64,000 nt of DNA from SZUA-36 sp963774415 (lineage in GTDB: Bacteria; Pseudomonadota; Gammaproteobacteria; Xanthomonadales; SZUA-36): positions 806,001 to 870,000 of the forward strand of contig CAVZEU010000003.1 in assembly GCA_963774415.1 (NCBI GenBank), written 5' to 3'. A program made the position numbers and the translations under genes. The first letter of the stretch is position 1, and each line of letters opens with the position of its first letter. The notes beneath the pieces were generated by a model. That model saw only the letters and a list, made by a program, of their open reading frames with translations, was not told the origin of the DNA and made no database searches. Below are positions 27,111 through 36,229 of this stretch, piece by piece.

Positions 27111-29300
27111 TCAGAGGTATCGTGACAATACGCTGCCGAGACGTTCCAGCGACAAGGGCTTGGAGAGAAAATCGTTCATACCGGCCTCGAGGCAGCGCTC
27201 GCGGTCCTGCTCGAACACGTGTGCCGTCAGGGCGATGATCGGCAATCCGTCCCGGTCGAATCCCCGCGCCCGGATGCGCCGGGTTGCCTCGATACCGTCC
27301 AGACCCGGCATTTGGCAATCCATCAGTACGAGCGCGTAGTCATTCGCCTCGATGGCCGCCAGGGCTTCTTCGCCATTGGCGACCACATCGACCGTGTTTC
27401 CCAGCGTTTCCAGTTGCTTGACGGCGACCATCTGGTTGATCTCGTTATCTTCCGCCAGCAAGATTTTCTTACCCGAGTCCAGCTTGAAATCACGGGCCGT
27501 TTGGGCCGTGGGTTCCGGCGCGCCGCTGGCACCGGCAGTGAACGGGATCTCGAACCAGAAGGTCGTTCCGCGCTCAGGCTGGCTGCTGAAGCCGATCTTT
27601 CCCGACTGGGCCTCGACGATCCGCTTCGCGATGGTCAGGCCGAGGCCGCTGCCGCCGTATTTGCGGGATGTGCTCTCGTCCTCCTGTGAGAATGGCAGAA
27701 AGATCCGGTCGGCGGTCTTCGGGTCGATGCCGATGCCGCTGTCCGTGATTTCGCAGCGGATGAGAAGCCCGGAATCCGCATCGTTCCTGGCGGAGAAGCT
27801 GACGCGGATCTCGCCTTCGTCAGTGAACTTGAGCGCATTGCCGACCAGGCTGACCAGCACCTGGCGCAGCCGCGCCGGATCGCCTTCGAGGGCGAGGGGC
27901 ATATCGTCTTCGAACTCGAGGTGCAACTCAATGTTCTTTTCACTGGGCACCACCCCGAAAAGGTCAATGACTTGTTCGCCGATCGTCTTGAGATTGAACG
28001 GGCGGTGCATGAAGCTCAGTTCGCCGGCCTCGATCCTGGCGTGGGCGAGTATGTCATCGATCACGCCCAGCAAGCCCTGGGCCGACGAGCGTATCAATTC
28101 GAGTTGGCCCCGCTGCTCGCGGCTGAGGTCACCGCGCAGGATGAGCTCGGACATGCCGAGAATCCCGTTCATCGGCGTGCGGATTTCATGACTGATGTTG
28201 GCGAGAAACCGGTCCTTCGCCTGACCCGACGCCTCGGCGACTTTCTTCTCCAGCAGCAGACGTTCGTTTTCGATGGTTTTGGCCTGGGCCAGGCGGCTGG
28301 ATTTTCGCAGCACACGGTTCTCCAGCAGCGCCAGGGCCCAGAAGACGCCCAGACTGGCGAGGACCACGGCGCCTTGCGCCGTCCGCAGGTTTTCACGTCC
28401 CCAGCCCAATTGCTCCAATCCGATGTGCAGCAGGGGCAATACGAACGACATCAGGATGATGGGGCTGATTGGTGAGAACCGCCGGTCAAACCGCTCGCCT
28501 TGCGCGACCGTCTGCTGGGGCTGTACAGGAAAGCCGAGATTGCGGCTGCGTCCGGCCAGCACCATGAGCAGAAACGGAAGGCTCCATATTGCGCTGGAGA
28601 CTTCGGCCTGCGTCCACCTGAGCCGGTTCAGATAGGATGCCGCTTCCAGCAGGTCGAGCGCCGCGTACATGAACATCGCAACGGCCAGCGTTCCATACAG
28701 CACCCGCCAGCGAACAACCTTCAGCCTTAACGCCAATCGGACCAGCAATATCAGCAGCACGGAATCCAGAACGCTGAAGAAAAACAGCGACGGGATCCAC
28801 AGGGCAAAGCGTTCGGGTGCGTGGCGGTAGGGCACCAGGATGAAATAGAAAAAAAGAAACATGGCCAGCGTCACTGCGGCGGCTCCGCGCAGCCAGCGGT
28901 CCGATTCTTCGACCGGGCGAGCCTGGGGCGCGTGCGGTCTGAAGCTCAAGGCGACGAACCAGTAGACGTAAAAGCCGAGGAAGAGCCCGTCCGTGGTGGT
29001 GTCAAACGACGATCCCGAGGCGCCGGTCAGCCAGAAGACGTTGATCACGCTGACGGCCCACCACAGCGTGTACGCCAGCGCAAGCGCCTTCCAGAAGTTG
29101 CGCTCGTTGTCCGGCATGGTCTGTTTTCTCGCAGGCCAGAGCACGCAGGTTAGAAAAGGCAGATAAAATGCGGCCGACACGAACCAGTCGTAGGTCCGGA
29201 TCTCCTCGCCGCTCAGCGATGGCAAGAGATAGGGAATCTGGGAAAGGAGATACAACACCAGAAAGACCCGCACGACGGGGTCCTTCCAGAGCTGGCGCAA
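27111..29300 (-). CDS. Hybrid sensor histidine kinase with polytopic membrane input
   Basis: The 729-residue protein starts at a TTG (29300), as no ATG fits before the first membrane helix. Residues ~8-330 hold about nine transmembrane segments with no recognised sensor domain. HisKA follows with FLANISHEIRTPMNGILGMSEL (phospho-His ~371), then HATPase_c (NALKFTDEGE, DSGIGIDPKTADRIFLPF, KYGGSGLGLTIAKRIVE). A C-terminal receiver domain has LLAEDNEINQMVAVKQ and the phospho-Asp (~661) in LVLMDCQMPGLDG. No separate response regulator or output gene adjoins. The input signal is unknown. It is divergent from the ALDH gene. Confidence 0.93.
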   Translation of the reverse strand: MRQLWKDPVVRVFLVLYLLSQIPYLLPSLSGEEIRTYDWFVSAAFYLPFLTCVLWPARKQTMPDNERNFWKALALAYTLWWAVSVINVFWLTGASGSSFDTTTDGLFLGFYVYWFVALSFRPHAPQARPVEESDRWLRGAAAVTLAMFLFFYFILVPYRHAPERFALWIPSLFFFSVLDSVLLILLVRLALRLKVVRWRVLYGTLAVAMFMYAALDLLEAASYLNRLRWTQAEVSSAIWSLPFLLMVLAGRSRNLGFPVQPQQTVAQGERFDRRFSPISPIILMSFVLPLLHIGLEQLGWGRENLRTAQGAVVLASLGVFWALALLENRVLRKSSRLAQAKTIENERLLLEKKVAEASGQAKDRFLANISHEIRTPMNGILGMSELILRGDLSREQRGQLELIRSSAQGLLGVIDDILAHARIEAGELSFMHRPFNLKTIGEQVIDLFGVVPSEKNIELHLEFEDDMPLALEGDPARLRQVLVSLVGNALKFTDEGEIRVSFSARNDADSGLLIRCEITDSGIGIDPKTADRIFLPFSQEDESTSRKYGGSGLGLTIAKRIVEAQSGKIGFSSQPERGTTFWFEIPFTAGASGAPEPTAQTARDFKLDSGKKILLAEDNEINQMVAVKQLETLGNTVDVVANGEEALAAIEANDYALVLMDCQMPGLDGIEATRRIRARGFDRDGLPIIALTAHVFEQDRERCLEAGMNDFLSKPLSLERLGSVLSRYL

Positions 29301-29634
29301 GAATGTTGCCTGCCCGGTTTGGATTTTATTAACCTCTTTTTGAACCAGAAACTTTCAACGTGCTGCGCGCAATCCCGATTTTTCCATTCAGGTAGAACGC
29401 GCGGGCACTCCGCTTTCCAGTATCCGCTCACCCTTCACGCCAAGGCGACAAATTGGCAGGTGGGCGGACACCATCGATACTATAGACTCGGTCCGTCGAT
29501 GTCCATGGCCGGATTTGATCGACAAGCCTAATTTCGCATGACGGTCGGGGCCGACGACGGGCCGGCGGTGCCTCGGGGTGCCGTTGAATGCTAAAATTCA
29601 ATGTTTGACACGAAAGACGGCAACGGAAACCACC
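29301..29634. other. Divergent intergenic region between kinase and dehydrogenase genes
   Basis: This 334-base spacer separates the leftward hybrid kinase from the rightward aldehyde dehydrogenase and should contain both promoters. I see no gene, no strong promoter consensus and no terminator hairpin. A leftward AAAGAGG at about 29335 sits too far from the TTG start to be its ribosome binding site. Confidence 0.4.
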
Positions 29635-31218
29635 ATGTCTCAGCTCAACGCTTTTGCAACCATCGATCCCACGGCGGGCATGACCCCGGAAAAACCGGGC
29701 ATCGCCCGCAATCTCGTCGGCGGCGAGTGGCACGAAGGTTCGGCCTGGCGGGACGATATCCCCGACCCGATGACCGGTGCGGATTTTCTCAGGGTGCCCC
29801 TTACCCGCGACTTCGCCCCCTTTATCGACAACCTGCGGGCTTGCCCCAGGACGGGTTTGCACAATCCGTACAAGAACCAGCAGCGCTACCTGATGCTCGG
29901 CGATGTGTGCGCGCGCGCGGCTGCGATGCTGGCGCAAGGCGAGATCCGTGATTTTTTTACCGGGCTGATCCAGCGGGTCATGCCCAAGAGCTGGCTGCAA
30001 TGCCTGAACGAGGTCACGGTAACGCGCGTGTTTCTGGAAAACTTCGCCGGTGACGGCGTGCGTTTCCTGGCCCGCGGTTTCTCCAACCCCGGCAATCATC
30101 CGGGCCAGGAATCGCGCGGTTACCGCTGGCCCTACGGTCCGGTGGCCGTGGTGGCGCCGTTTAACTTTCCACTGGAAATACCGGCGCTGCAGGTGATGGG
30201 CGCACTGTTCATGGGCAACAAGCCGCTGGTCAAGGTGGACTCGAAGGTCAGTATCGTTTTCGAGCAATTCCTGCGCCTGCTGATCCACGCGGGCCTGCCC
30301 GCGGAGGACGTGGACCTGATCCACTGCCGCGGCCGGCAAATGGGGCGCCTGCTGGAAGCCGCCCGCGATGACTTGCGCATGGTCCAGTTCACCGGTTCCA
30401 GTAGCGTCGCGGAGTGGGTTGCGAGCACCGTCAACGGCCGCGTGCGGCTCGAGGATGCGGGCTTCGACTGGAAGATCATCGGCCCCGACTACGATCCCGG
30501 TTGGCTCGATTATGTCGCCTGGCAATGCGACGAGGACGCCTACAACGCGACGGGTCAGAAATGTTCCGCGCAAAGTATCCTGTTCGTGCATGAAAACTGG
30601 ACGCAGGCCCTTTTGCCGAAGCTCGCCGATCTGGCGTCGCGGCGAAGCCTGGACAACCTGTCGTTGGGGCCGGTGCTTACCTGGAACAACGCGCGCATCC
30701 AGGAACACGTCGACGCGGTGCAATCCATCCCCGGCGCGCGCCTGCTGTTCGGCGGCCGCCCGCTTGAAAACCACGCCATACCCGATTGTTACGGCGCCTA
30801 CGAGGCAACGGCCGTGCAGGTGCCGCTCGGGGCGATTGCGGGAGATCAATTCGAGTTGGTGACGCGGGAATTGTTCGGGCCCTTCCAGGTGGTGGTGCCC
30901 TATGGCGATGCCGAACTCCCGGATGTGCTCGGGATCATCGAGTCCGTGCCGCAGCACCTGACCGCCGCGGTGGTGAGCGCCGACGTGGAATTCCAGAATC
31001 GCGTGCTGGCAGCGAGCCTCAACGGCACGACCTATTGCGGGATGCGGGCGCGCACCACGGGCGCGCCGCAAAACCATTGGTTCGGGCCCTGTGGCGATCC
31101 GCGGGCGGCGGGCATCGGTACGGCGGAAGCGATTATCTCGACCTGGAGCGGTCACCGTGAAATTATCATGGACCAGGGTCCGCTGCCGGCAGGCTGGTCG
31201 TTGCCGGAATCCGCCTGA
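29635..31218 (+). CDS. ALDH12-like aldehyde dehydrogenase (P5C dehydrogenase type)
   Basis: The 527-residue NAD-dependent dehydrogenase strongly resembles plant mitochondrial delta-1-pyrroline-5-carboxylate dehydrogenase (ALDH12). Diagnostic stretches are NFPLEIPALQVMGALFMGNKP, LVKVDSKVSIVFEQFLRLL, FTGSSSVAEWVA, LEDAGFDWKIIGPD (general base Glu ~273), and NATGQKCSAQSILFVHENW (catalytic Cys ~310). If the match holds, it oxidises glutamate semialdehyde to glutamate, linking proline breakdown to a glutamine-derived osmolyte pool. No proline dehydrogenase gene adjoins. The ATG at 29635 is preferred to a GTG at 29578 because GGAAA lies close and the family N-terminus fits. Confidence 0.85.
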   Translation: MSQLNAFATIDPTAGMTPEKPGIARNLVGGEWHEGSAWRDDIPDPMTGADFLRVPLTRDFAPFIDNLRACPRTGLHNPYKNQQRYLMLGDVCARAAAMLAQGEIRDFFTGLIQRVMPKSWLQCLNEVTVTRVFLENFAGDGVRFLARGFSNPGNHPGQESRGYRWPYGPVAVVAPFNFPLEIPALQVMGALFMGNKPLVKVDSKVSIVFEQFLRLLIHAGLPAEDVDLIHCRGRQMGRLLEAARDDLRMVQFTGSSSVAEWVASTVNGRVRLEDAGFDWKIIGPDYDPGWLDYVAWQCDEDAYNATGQKCSAQSILFVHENWTQALLPKLADLASRRSLDNLSLGPVLTWNNARIQEHVDAVQSIPGARLLFGGRPLENHAIPDCYGAYEATAVQVPLGAIAGDQFELVTRELFGPFQVVVPYGDAELPDVLGIIESVPQHLTAAVVSADVEFQNRVLAASLNGTTYCGMRARTTGAPQNHWFGPCGDPRAAGIGTAEAIISTWSGHREIIMDQGPLPAGWSLPESA

Positions 31219-31242
31219 GCGGCACAGGCCGTTTATCAGGTC

Positions 31243-33906
31243 CTACTCCTGCGGCAGCCATTCCCGCATGATCGCCAGCAATTCCGATTTTGAAAACGGC
31301 TTGGGCAGGTAATCGTCCATGCCAGCCTTGAGGCAGTGCTCGCGGACACCCTCCAGGACATTGGCGGTCAACGCAATGATAGGCGTATGCTGACCGTTTT
31401 CCGCCTCGTTGTCACGGATTCGGCGCGTGGCCTCGAAGCCGTCCATTCCGGGCATCGAGCAGTCCATCAGGACCAGGTCAAAGCCCTCCTTGCGAAGTGA
31501 CAGCACGGCGTCGGCGCCGTTGTCGCACACCGTCACTTCGCAGCCGCACGCCTCGAGCATGAAGCGGGCGACGTCCTGGTTGACGACATTGTCTTCGACC
31601 AGCAATACCTTTGCCTGCAACGGCGGGGTTTCCGCGGCCGGCGGGCTGGCGGGCTCGGGCGCGGTCTTTTTCCTTTTTAAACCCGAAAGCAGCTGCTGCA
31701 AACTGGCATGGAGTTTTGCCCTGTGTACCGGCTTGCTCAGGTAGATATCGATGCCAAGTTGGTCGGCCTTAAAGCTATCGTCGTTGCTCACGGCAGAACC
31801 CATGACAATGATATGAGGCCGGCTGATGGATGTGCTGGCGTTAATGCGCTTGACCAGTTCCGCACCTTGCGTCGGGTTCATCTGCCAATCCAGCAACAAC
31901 ACCGTGTAAGCCCGTTTTTGCTCCGAGGCGGCCTGCAGCAACTCCAGGGCCTCCTCACCGCTGGCAGCGAGGTCAGGGCTTATGTTCCAAGTGCCCAAGC
32001 GACGATTGAGTATGTCGCGGCAGGCCTCGTTGCCGTCGACGACCAGGACCCTGATACCCTCGGCCCCTGGCGGCAGCTGCGGCGCCGGAATGATCTTGCC
32101 GGAGGTCGGCAGCCGCAGCCTGAACCAGAAAACTGAGCCTTTACCCGGTTCGCTTTTAAGATTGATTTTACCGCCCATCAAAGCGACCAGTTGCCGGCAG
32201 ATCGAAAGGCCGAGTCCGGTACCGCCGTATCGGCGCGCCAGGCTCGTGTCGGCCTGCGCAAAGGCTTCGAAAATCTTTTCCCGGTGAGCCCGGTCGATTC
32301 CGATCCCGGTGTCGGACACCTCGAAGAGCACATCCATGGTGTTCGGCGCCTTCTGGGTGACGCTGACCTTCAGCAGCACCTGGCCCTCGTGCGTGAACTT
32401 GATCGCGTTACTGATGAGGTTGATCAGTATCTGGCGCAGGCGGTTGGGATCGCCGACAAACTCGTGCTCGACCTCCGGCGGCAGCAGCAGCAACAATTCC
32501 AGGCCCTTCGAATGTGCCTGGACCGCCAGCAGGTCAATGGTGTTTTCCAGCAGTGCGAGCAGGTCGAAGCTCGTTGTTTCGAGTTCCAGTTTGCCGGACT
32601 CCATTCTGGAGAAATCCAGAATGTCATTGATCACCGAGAGCAGTAATTCTCCCGAATTCTTGATGCCGCGCACGAAATCCCGTTGCCGTGCATCCAGTTC
32701 CGTTGCGCCCAGCAACTCGGTCATCCCCAGTACGCCGTTCATCGGTGTGCGGATTTCATGACTCATGGCAGCCAAAAACTCGCCTTTGGCCGTGGCCAGC
32801 CGCAAGGCCTCGTCGCGGCTTTTTTCGAGGTCCCGCCAGGCCTGTCCGAGTTCTTTGACGAGGTGGTTGAAGTGTTGCGCCAGCGCGCCGATCTCGTCTT
32901 CGCTGTCGATACGGACCTGGGCCAGTTTGCGCTGCTCGTGCATCTCGCTGATTTGCTGCTGCAGCGTCAGAACCGGTGACAGCATCCAGCGCCGAAACAG
33001 TAACCAGCCCGTAAAAATGAATAGCAACGTGGCCGCCGCCAGGAATTGCAGCGCTCTTACGCCGGTGCTGAAACCGAGCAGACTGACTTTCCTGGGCGCC
33101 ACGACCTCGAGGACCGCCACCGGCTTTTCAGTCACGTCCCTGATCAGTTCACGCACGTAGGTGTGACTGTTGGTCTGCTCGGTCATAACCGAGGCCGGCG
33201 CCGCGAGCAGCGTGCTGGCAGTTCGCTGCACCGGTGTCGGCAGAACAGTCCCGGAAAGCGGATAAAGGGTCACGCTTTCCAGAGTTGCATTACCGAGGCC
33301 GGCGATTTGCTCCGGCGTGACAAAACGGCCCACGACCACGCTGCCTGCGGGCGGTCCGCTCTGGTCGTTTCTGAGTATCGGGAAGGCGGCAACCAGCATC
33401 AGGCCGGCGGGCAGGCGCAGGAACCCCATCGTGCCGCCCTGTCCGTTGCGCGGGACCACCAACGGGTGATCCGGCCCGGCCCAGGGTTGCAGGTTCTCGG
33501 CCAGAGACAGCGGGTGACCGTCGGTCGCGTCGATGATATTGCCCCAGACGAGTTTGCCGTCGAGGTCAAAGAACAACATCATGTCAATGTCGATCTGGCT
33601 CCAGTAGCTCGGATCCAGGCCGTTGTTCCTGATGAAATCCGGGTGGCTGCCCGGATCCTGGATAAAGGCATAGCTGCCGTCCCACCAGGCGTACTCGAGG
33701 TCGAGCGCTCGCAGGCTTTGCAACTGGCCGTCAATGGCTTGCTCTACGCCGGCAAGCTGCGACTGGCTCTGCGTCAACTCCAGATGCTGAAACGCGGGCA
33801 GGACAAACAGGCGCAGGGTAAAGTAGGTGCCGGTCAGCAATAAAGCGCCCATCAGCAGAAAAATCGTAAGGACCTTCAGCTGCAATGAACGTTTGATGCT
33901 GTACAC
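31243..33906 (-). CDS. Hybrid histidine kinase with CHASE4 sensor, HAMP and two receiver domains
   Basis: The 887-residue protein is read from a GTG at 33906 (AGGAT upstream); a longer TTG start lacks support. Order: transmembrane helix (LTIFLLMGALLLTGTYFTL), periplasmic CHASE4-like domain (LDLEYAWWDGSYAFIQD, IDMMLFFDLDGKLVWGN), second helix (LQFLAAATLLFIFTGWLL), HAMP, HisKA with AMSHEIRTPMNGVLGM (His ~383), HATPase_c (NAIKFTHEGQ, YGGTGLGLSICRQL), receiver 1 (Asp ~673 in LLLDWQMNP) and receiver 2 (VLLVEDNVVNQDVA, Asp ~815 in LVLMDCSMPGMDG). It converges on the ALDH12-like gene with 24 bases between. No output protein is adjacent. Confidence 0.93.
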   Translation of the reverse strand: MYSIKRSLQLKVLTIFLLMGALLLTGTYFTLRLFVLPAFQHLELTQSQSQLAGVEQAIDGQLQSLRALDLEYAWWDGSYAFIQDPGSHPDFIRNNGLDPSYWSQIDIDMMLFFDLDGKLVWGNIIDATDGHPLSLAENLQPWAGPDHPLVVPRNGQGGTMGFLRLPAGLMLVAAFPILRNDQSGPPAGSVVVGRFVTPEQIAGLGNATLESVTLYPLSGTVLPTPVQRTASTLLAAPASVMTEQTNSHTYVRELIRDVTEKPVAVLEVVAPRKVSLLGFSTGVRALQFLAAATLLFIFTGWLLFRRWMLSPVLTLQQQISEMHEQRKLAQVRIDSEDEIGALAQHFNHLVKELGQAWRDLEKSRDEALRLATAKGEFLAAMSHEIRTPMNGVLGMTELLGATELDARQRDFVRGIKNSGELLLSVINDILDFSRMESGKLELETTSFDLLALLENTIDLLAVQAHSKGLELLLLLPPEVEHEFVGDPNRLRQILINLISNAIKFTHEGQVLLKVSVTQKAPNTMDVLFEVSDTGIGIDRAHREKIFEAFAQADTSLARRYGGTGLGLSICRQLVALMGGKINLKSEPGKGSVFWFRLRLPTSGKIIPAPQLPPGAEGIRVLVVDGNEACRDILNRRLGTWNISPDLAASGEEALELLQAASEQKRAYTVLLLDWQMNPTQGAELVKRINASTSISRPHIIVMGSAVSNDDSFKADQLGIDIYLSKPVHRAKLHASLQQLLSGLKRKKTAPEPASPPAAETPPLQAKVLLVEDNVVNQDVARFMLEACGCEVTVCDNGADAVLSLRKEGFDLVLMDCSMPGMDGFEATRRIRDNEAENGQHTPIIALTANVLEGVREHCLKAGMDDYLPKPFSKSELLAIMREWLPQE

Positions 33907-34184
33907 GACCGGTATCCTGCGGCCACAACGTCGAACTGGCCGAACGTCTGTTGGAATTCGCCGGCTCAACCCAGCGCGTGTGGCGCAATGAGTTACGAGC
34001 CGGGCGACCCGTTACTTCTCGTGCATCCGTTCGGAGGGTGGTTTTGTGCCGTCAGCCGCGGTCCAGTGTAGCTTCCCCCCAGAAGCCTGATATGACAGTA
34101 CCTCGCGGTAGCTTAAAAGTCCACTGTCAGTTCTGACAGAGCGGTGCGTCCGCCCGCTCGGTTGCCCCGGTTCCCCAGCCCGGG

Positions 34185-34451
34185 CTAGAAGTTCTCGAAT
34201 TGGGTGGTGCCGATGCCGCGTTCCTCGAGCAGGATCGGGATCGAGTCCTCGACCGGGTAGATGACTTTCAGGTCCTTGGTCACCAACGCCTCAGCGAGTG
34301 GTTCGGTGACCCTGCTGCCGTCCACGAACAAGGCATCACCGGCCTCGATCGCCGCATTCAGCTTATCCAGCCTTTCCTTGCCGAGCATTTGCAGGGGTGT
34401 CTTGCTGACGGGGCAGCAAAGAATTTCCAATAATTCGCCGGCGATGGGCAT
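34185..34451 (-). CDS. Trm112-like small protein
   Basis: The 88-residue protein reads MPIAGELLEILCCPVSKTPLQML near its start and ends with a YPVEDSIPILLEERG motif, the pattern of Trm112/YcaR-like proteins. In eukaryotes Trm112 activates several methyltransferases; bacterial versions are small and poorly characterised. Only the first Cys pair region remains, so zinc binding is doubtful. It is divergent from purE with 110 bases between starts. Confidence 0.8.
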   Translation of the reverse strand: MPIAGELLEILCCPVSKTPLQMLGKERLDKLNAAIEAGDALFVDGSRVTEPLAEALVTKDLKVIYPVEDSIPILLEERGIGTTQFENF

Positions 34452-34561
34452 GGTCGCAACTTCCGCTGATTCGTGTGCCGGTAATTGTAGCAGCGGTATC
34501 CTGTTTGCAGAACCGCCGCGCTGTTACAATACCCCCTTTTTTTCTGGCAAAGGAGAAACTG

Positions 34562-35068
34562 ATGTCGTCGAATGAACCAGCCCTGGTAGGCGTAATCATG
34601 GGTTCGAAGTCCGACTGGGAAACGATGAAGAACACCGCGGAGACCCTGGAAAAACTGGCGATACCCTTTGAAACCCGGGTGGTTTCAGCGCACCGCACTC
34701 CCGACATGGCGTTTGAATATTCGGCAACGGCCGCCGGGCGCGGCCTCGAAGTGATCATCGCCGGTGCCGGCGGCGCGGCTCACCTGGCCGGGGTCATGGC
34801 GGCCAAGACGACCTTGCCCGTACTCGGTGTGCCGATACAGTCCAAGGCGCTCAACGGTATGGATTCCCTGCTGTCGATCGTGCAGATGCCGGCGGGCATT
34901 CCGGTTGCGACACTCGCCATCGGCAATGCCGGCGCCACCAACGCCGCATTGCTGGCCGCGGCAATCCTCGCGGGCAAGTATCCGCAGATACGCCGCGCGC
35001 TGGAAGACTATCGCCAGGCGCGCACGCAGGCGGTCCTGGACAACCCGGACCCGCGGCCCGACGCCTGA
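34562..35068 (+). CDS. purE: 5-(carboxyamino)imidazole ribonucleotide mutase PurE
   Basis: The 168-residue class I PurE converts N5-CAIR to CAIR in purine synthesis. Conserved motifs are GVIMGSKSDWETM, VVSAHRTPDMAFEY, IAGAGGAAHLAGV and GVPIQSKALNGMDSLLSIVQMPAGIPVATLAIG. AAAGGAGAAACTG precedes the ATG at 34562. It is followed after 12 bases by purK, the enzyme for the preceding step, as in many proteobacteria. Confidence 0.97.
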   Translation: MSSNEPALVGVIMGSKSDWETMKNTAETLEKLAIPFETRVVSAHRTPDMAFEYSATAAGRGLEVIIAGAGGAAHLAGVMAAKTTLPVLGVPIQSKALNGMDSLLSIVQMPAGIPVATLAIGNAGATNAALLAAAILAGKYPQIRRALEDYRQARTQAVLDNPDPRPDA

Positions 35069-35080
35069 AAGCCTCGGTGG

Positions 35081-36208
35081 GTGATTAAGACGCTCGCTTT
35101 GCTCGGCGCCGGCCAGACAGCCAGGTTGCTGGCGCTGGCCGCGCGCCGCCGCGGCTTGAATATCCTGGTCCTCGATCCGACGGCCGATGCCGGCACCAGG
35201 GCAATGGGGCGCCAGATCATCGCCGGCTGGGACGATCAGGCGGCGCTGCAGGAACTGGGGCGGCGGGCGGACCTTGTCAGCGTCGAGTCGGAGACCGTGC
35301 CGGCCGAGGCAGCCCATGCCTTGTCAACCGCCTGCCCGGTCTACCCCCCCGCCGACACGCTCGGCCTCAGCCAGGACCGGTTGCGGGTCAGGCAGTTGCT
35401 GCAAACGCTGCAAATTCCGCAGGCGCCGTTCCTTGCGGTTGGGTCGCGTCCGCAATTGCTGGAGGCGGTGGAGCGACTCGGGCTCCCGTGCGTGCTGAAA
35501 ACGAGGCGATGGGTCACGGACGGCAAACTGCAGGCGGTGCTGAGGTTTCGCGAAGACCTGGAAAGGGCGTGGCAGCGGTTGGGCGAATATGACTTGATTT
35601 GCGAGCGCTTCGTCCGCTGTGATGCCGAATACGCGCTCATTGCGGCGCGCGGCCGCGACGGCAAGCGCGTTTGCTGGCCGTTGACCCGCAAGCTGCATCG
35701 CAACGGTGCGTTGGCGGTGACGATGGCGCCGGTCATGAACGCACATCTGCAAGCCAGGGGCGAGAGGCTGGCCGCTCGTTTGCTCCATCACCTGGATCAT
35801 GTCGGTGTCCTGGTACTGGAACTGTTCTCGGCCGGCGGCGACCTGCTTGTGAACGAATTCGCTCCGGGCCCGCACGATTCGGCCCACTGGACGCTCGACG
35901 GCGCCCCGCTGTCGCAGTTCGACAATCACCTGAACGCGCTGTGCGGCACGCCGCTCGGCGAGGCCGGCGAAGTGCGCCGCTCGTTGACCTTTTACCTTTC
36001 AGGATCGACTCCCGGCGAATCGGTGCGCCGGGACTCGCCGGCGAACACAGCCTGGCACGACTATCGAATGGAGCCGCTCGCCGGGTGTAAACTCGGGCAT
36101 GTAACGGTCACCGCGAATAGCGAGGCCGGGTTGAGGGCCAGGGCGGCGCAACTGGCCGGGCTCCTGGGCGTGGGCGCCGAACTCGATCTCGAAGCCATAC
36201 TGGGTTGA
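35081..36208 (+). CDS. purK: 5-(carboxyamino)imidazole ribonucleotide synthase PurK
   Basis: The 375-residue ATP-grasp enzyme carboxylates AIR to N5-CAIR with ATP and bicarbonate, feeding PurE. An N-terminal Rossmann-like segment (IKTLALLGAGQTARLLALAARRRGL) is followed by LGLSQDRLRVRQLLQTLQIPQAPF, the grasp core (LGLPCVLKTRRWVTDGKLQAV), and NEFAPGPHDSAHWTLDG, where the family has NEIAPRPHNSGHxT. It starts at a GTG. Substitution of parts of the usual RPHNSGH motif by GPHDSAH is a modest divergence. Confidence 0.93.
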   Translation: MIKTLALLGAGQTARLLALAARRRGLNILVLDPTADAGTRAMGRQIIAGWDDQAALQELGRRADLVSVESETVPAEAAHALSTACPVYPPADTLGLSQDRLRVRQLLQTLQIPQAPFLAVGSRPQLLEAVERLGLPCVLKTRRWVTDGKLQAVLRFREDLERAWQRLGEYDLICERFVRCDAEYALIAARGRDGKRVCWPLTRKLHRNGALAVTMAPVMNAHLQARGERLAARLLHHLDHVGVLVLELFSAGGDLLVNEFAPGPHDSAHWTLDGAPLSQFDNHLNALCGTPLGEAGEVRRSLTFYLSGSTPGESVRRDSPANTAWHDYRMEPLAGCKLGHVTVTANSEAGLRARAAQLAGLLGVGAELDLEAILG

Positions 36209-36229
36209 ACCGGTGCGCGGGAGAGGCGA

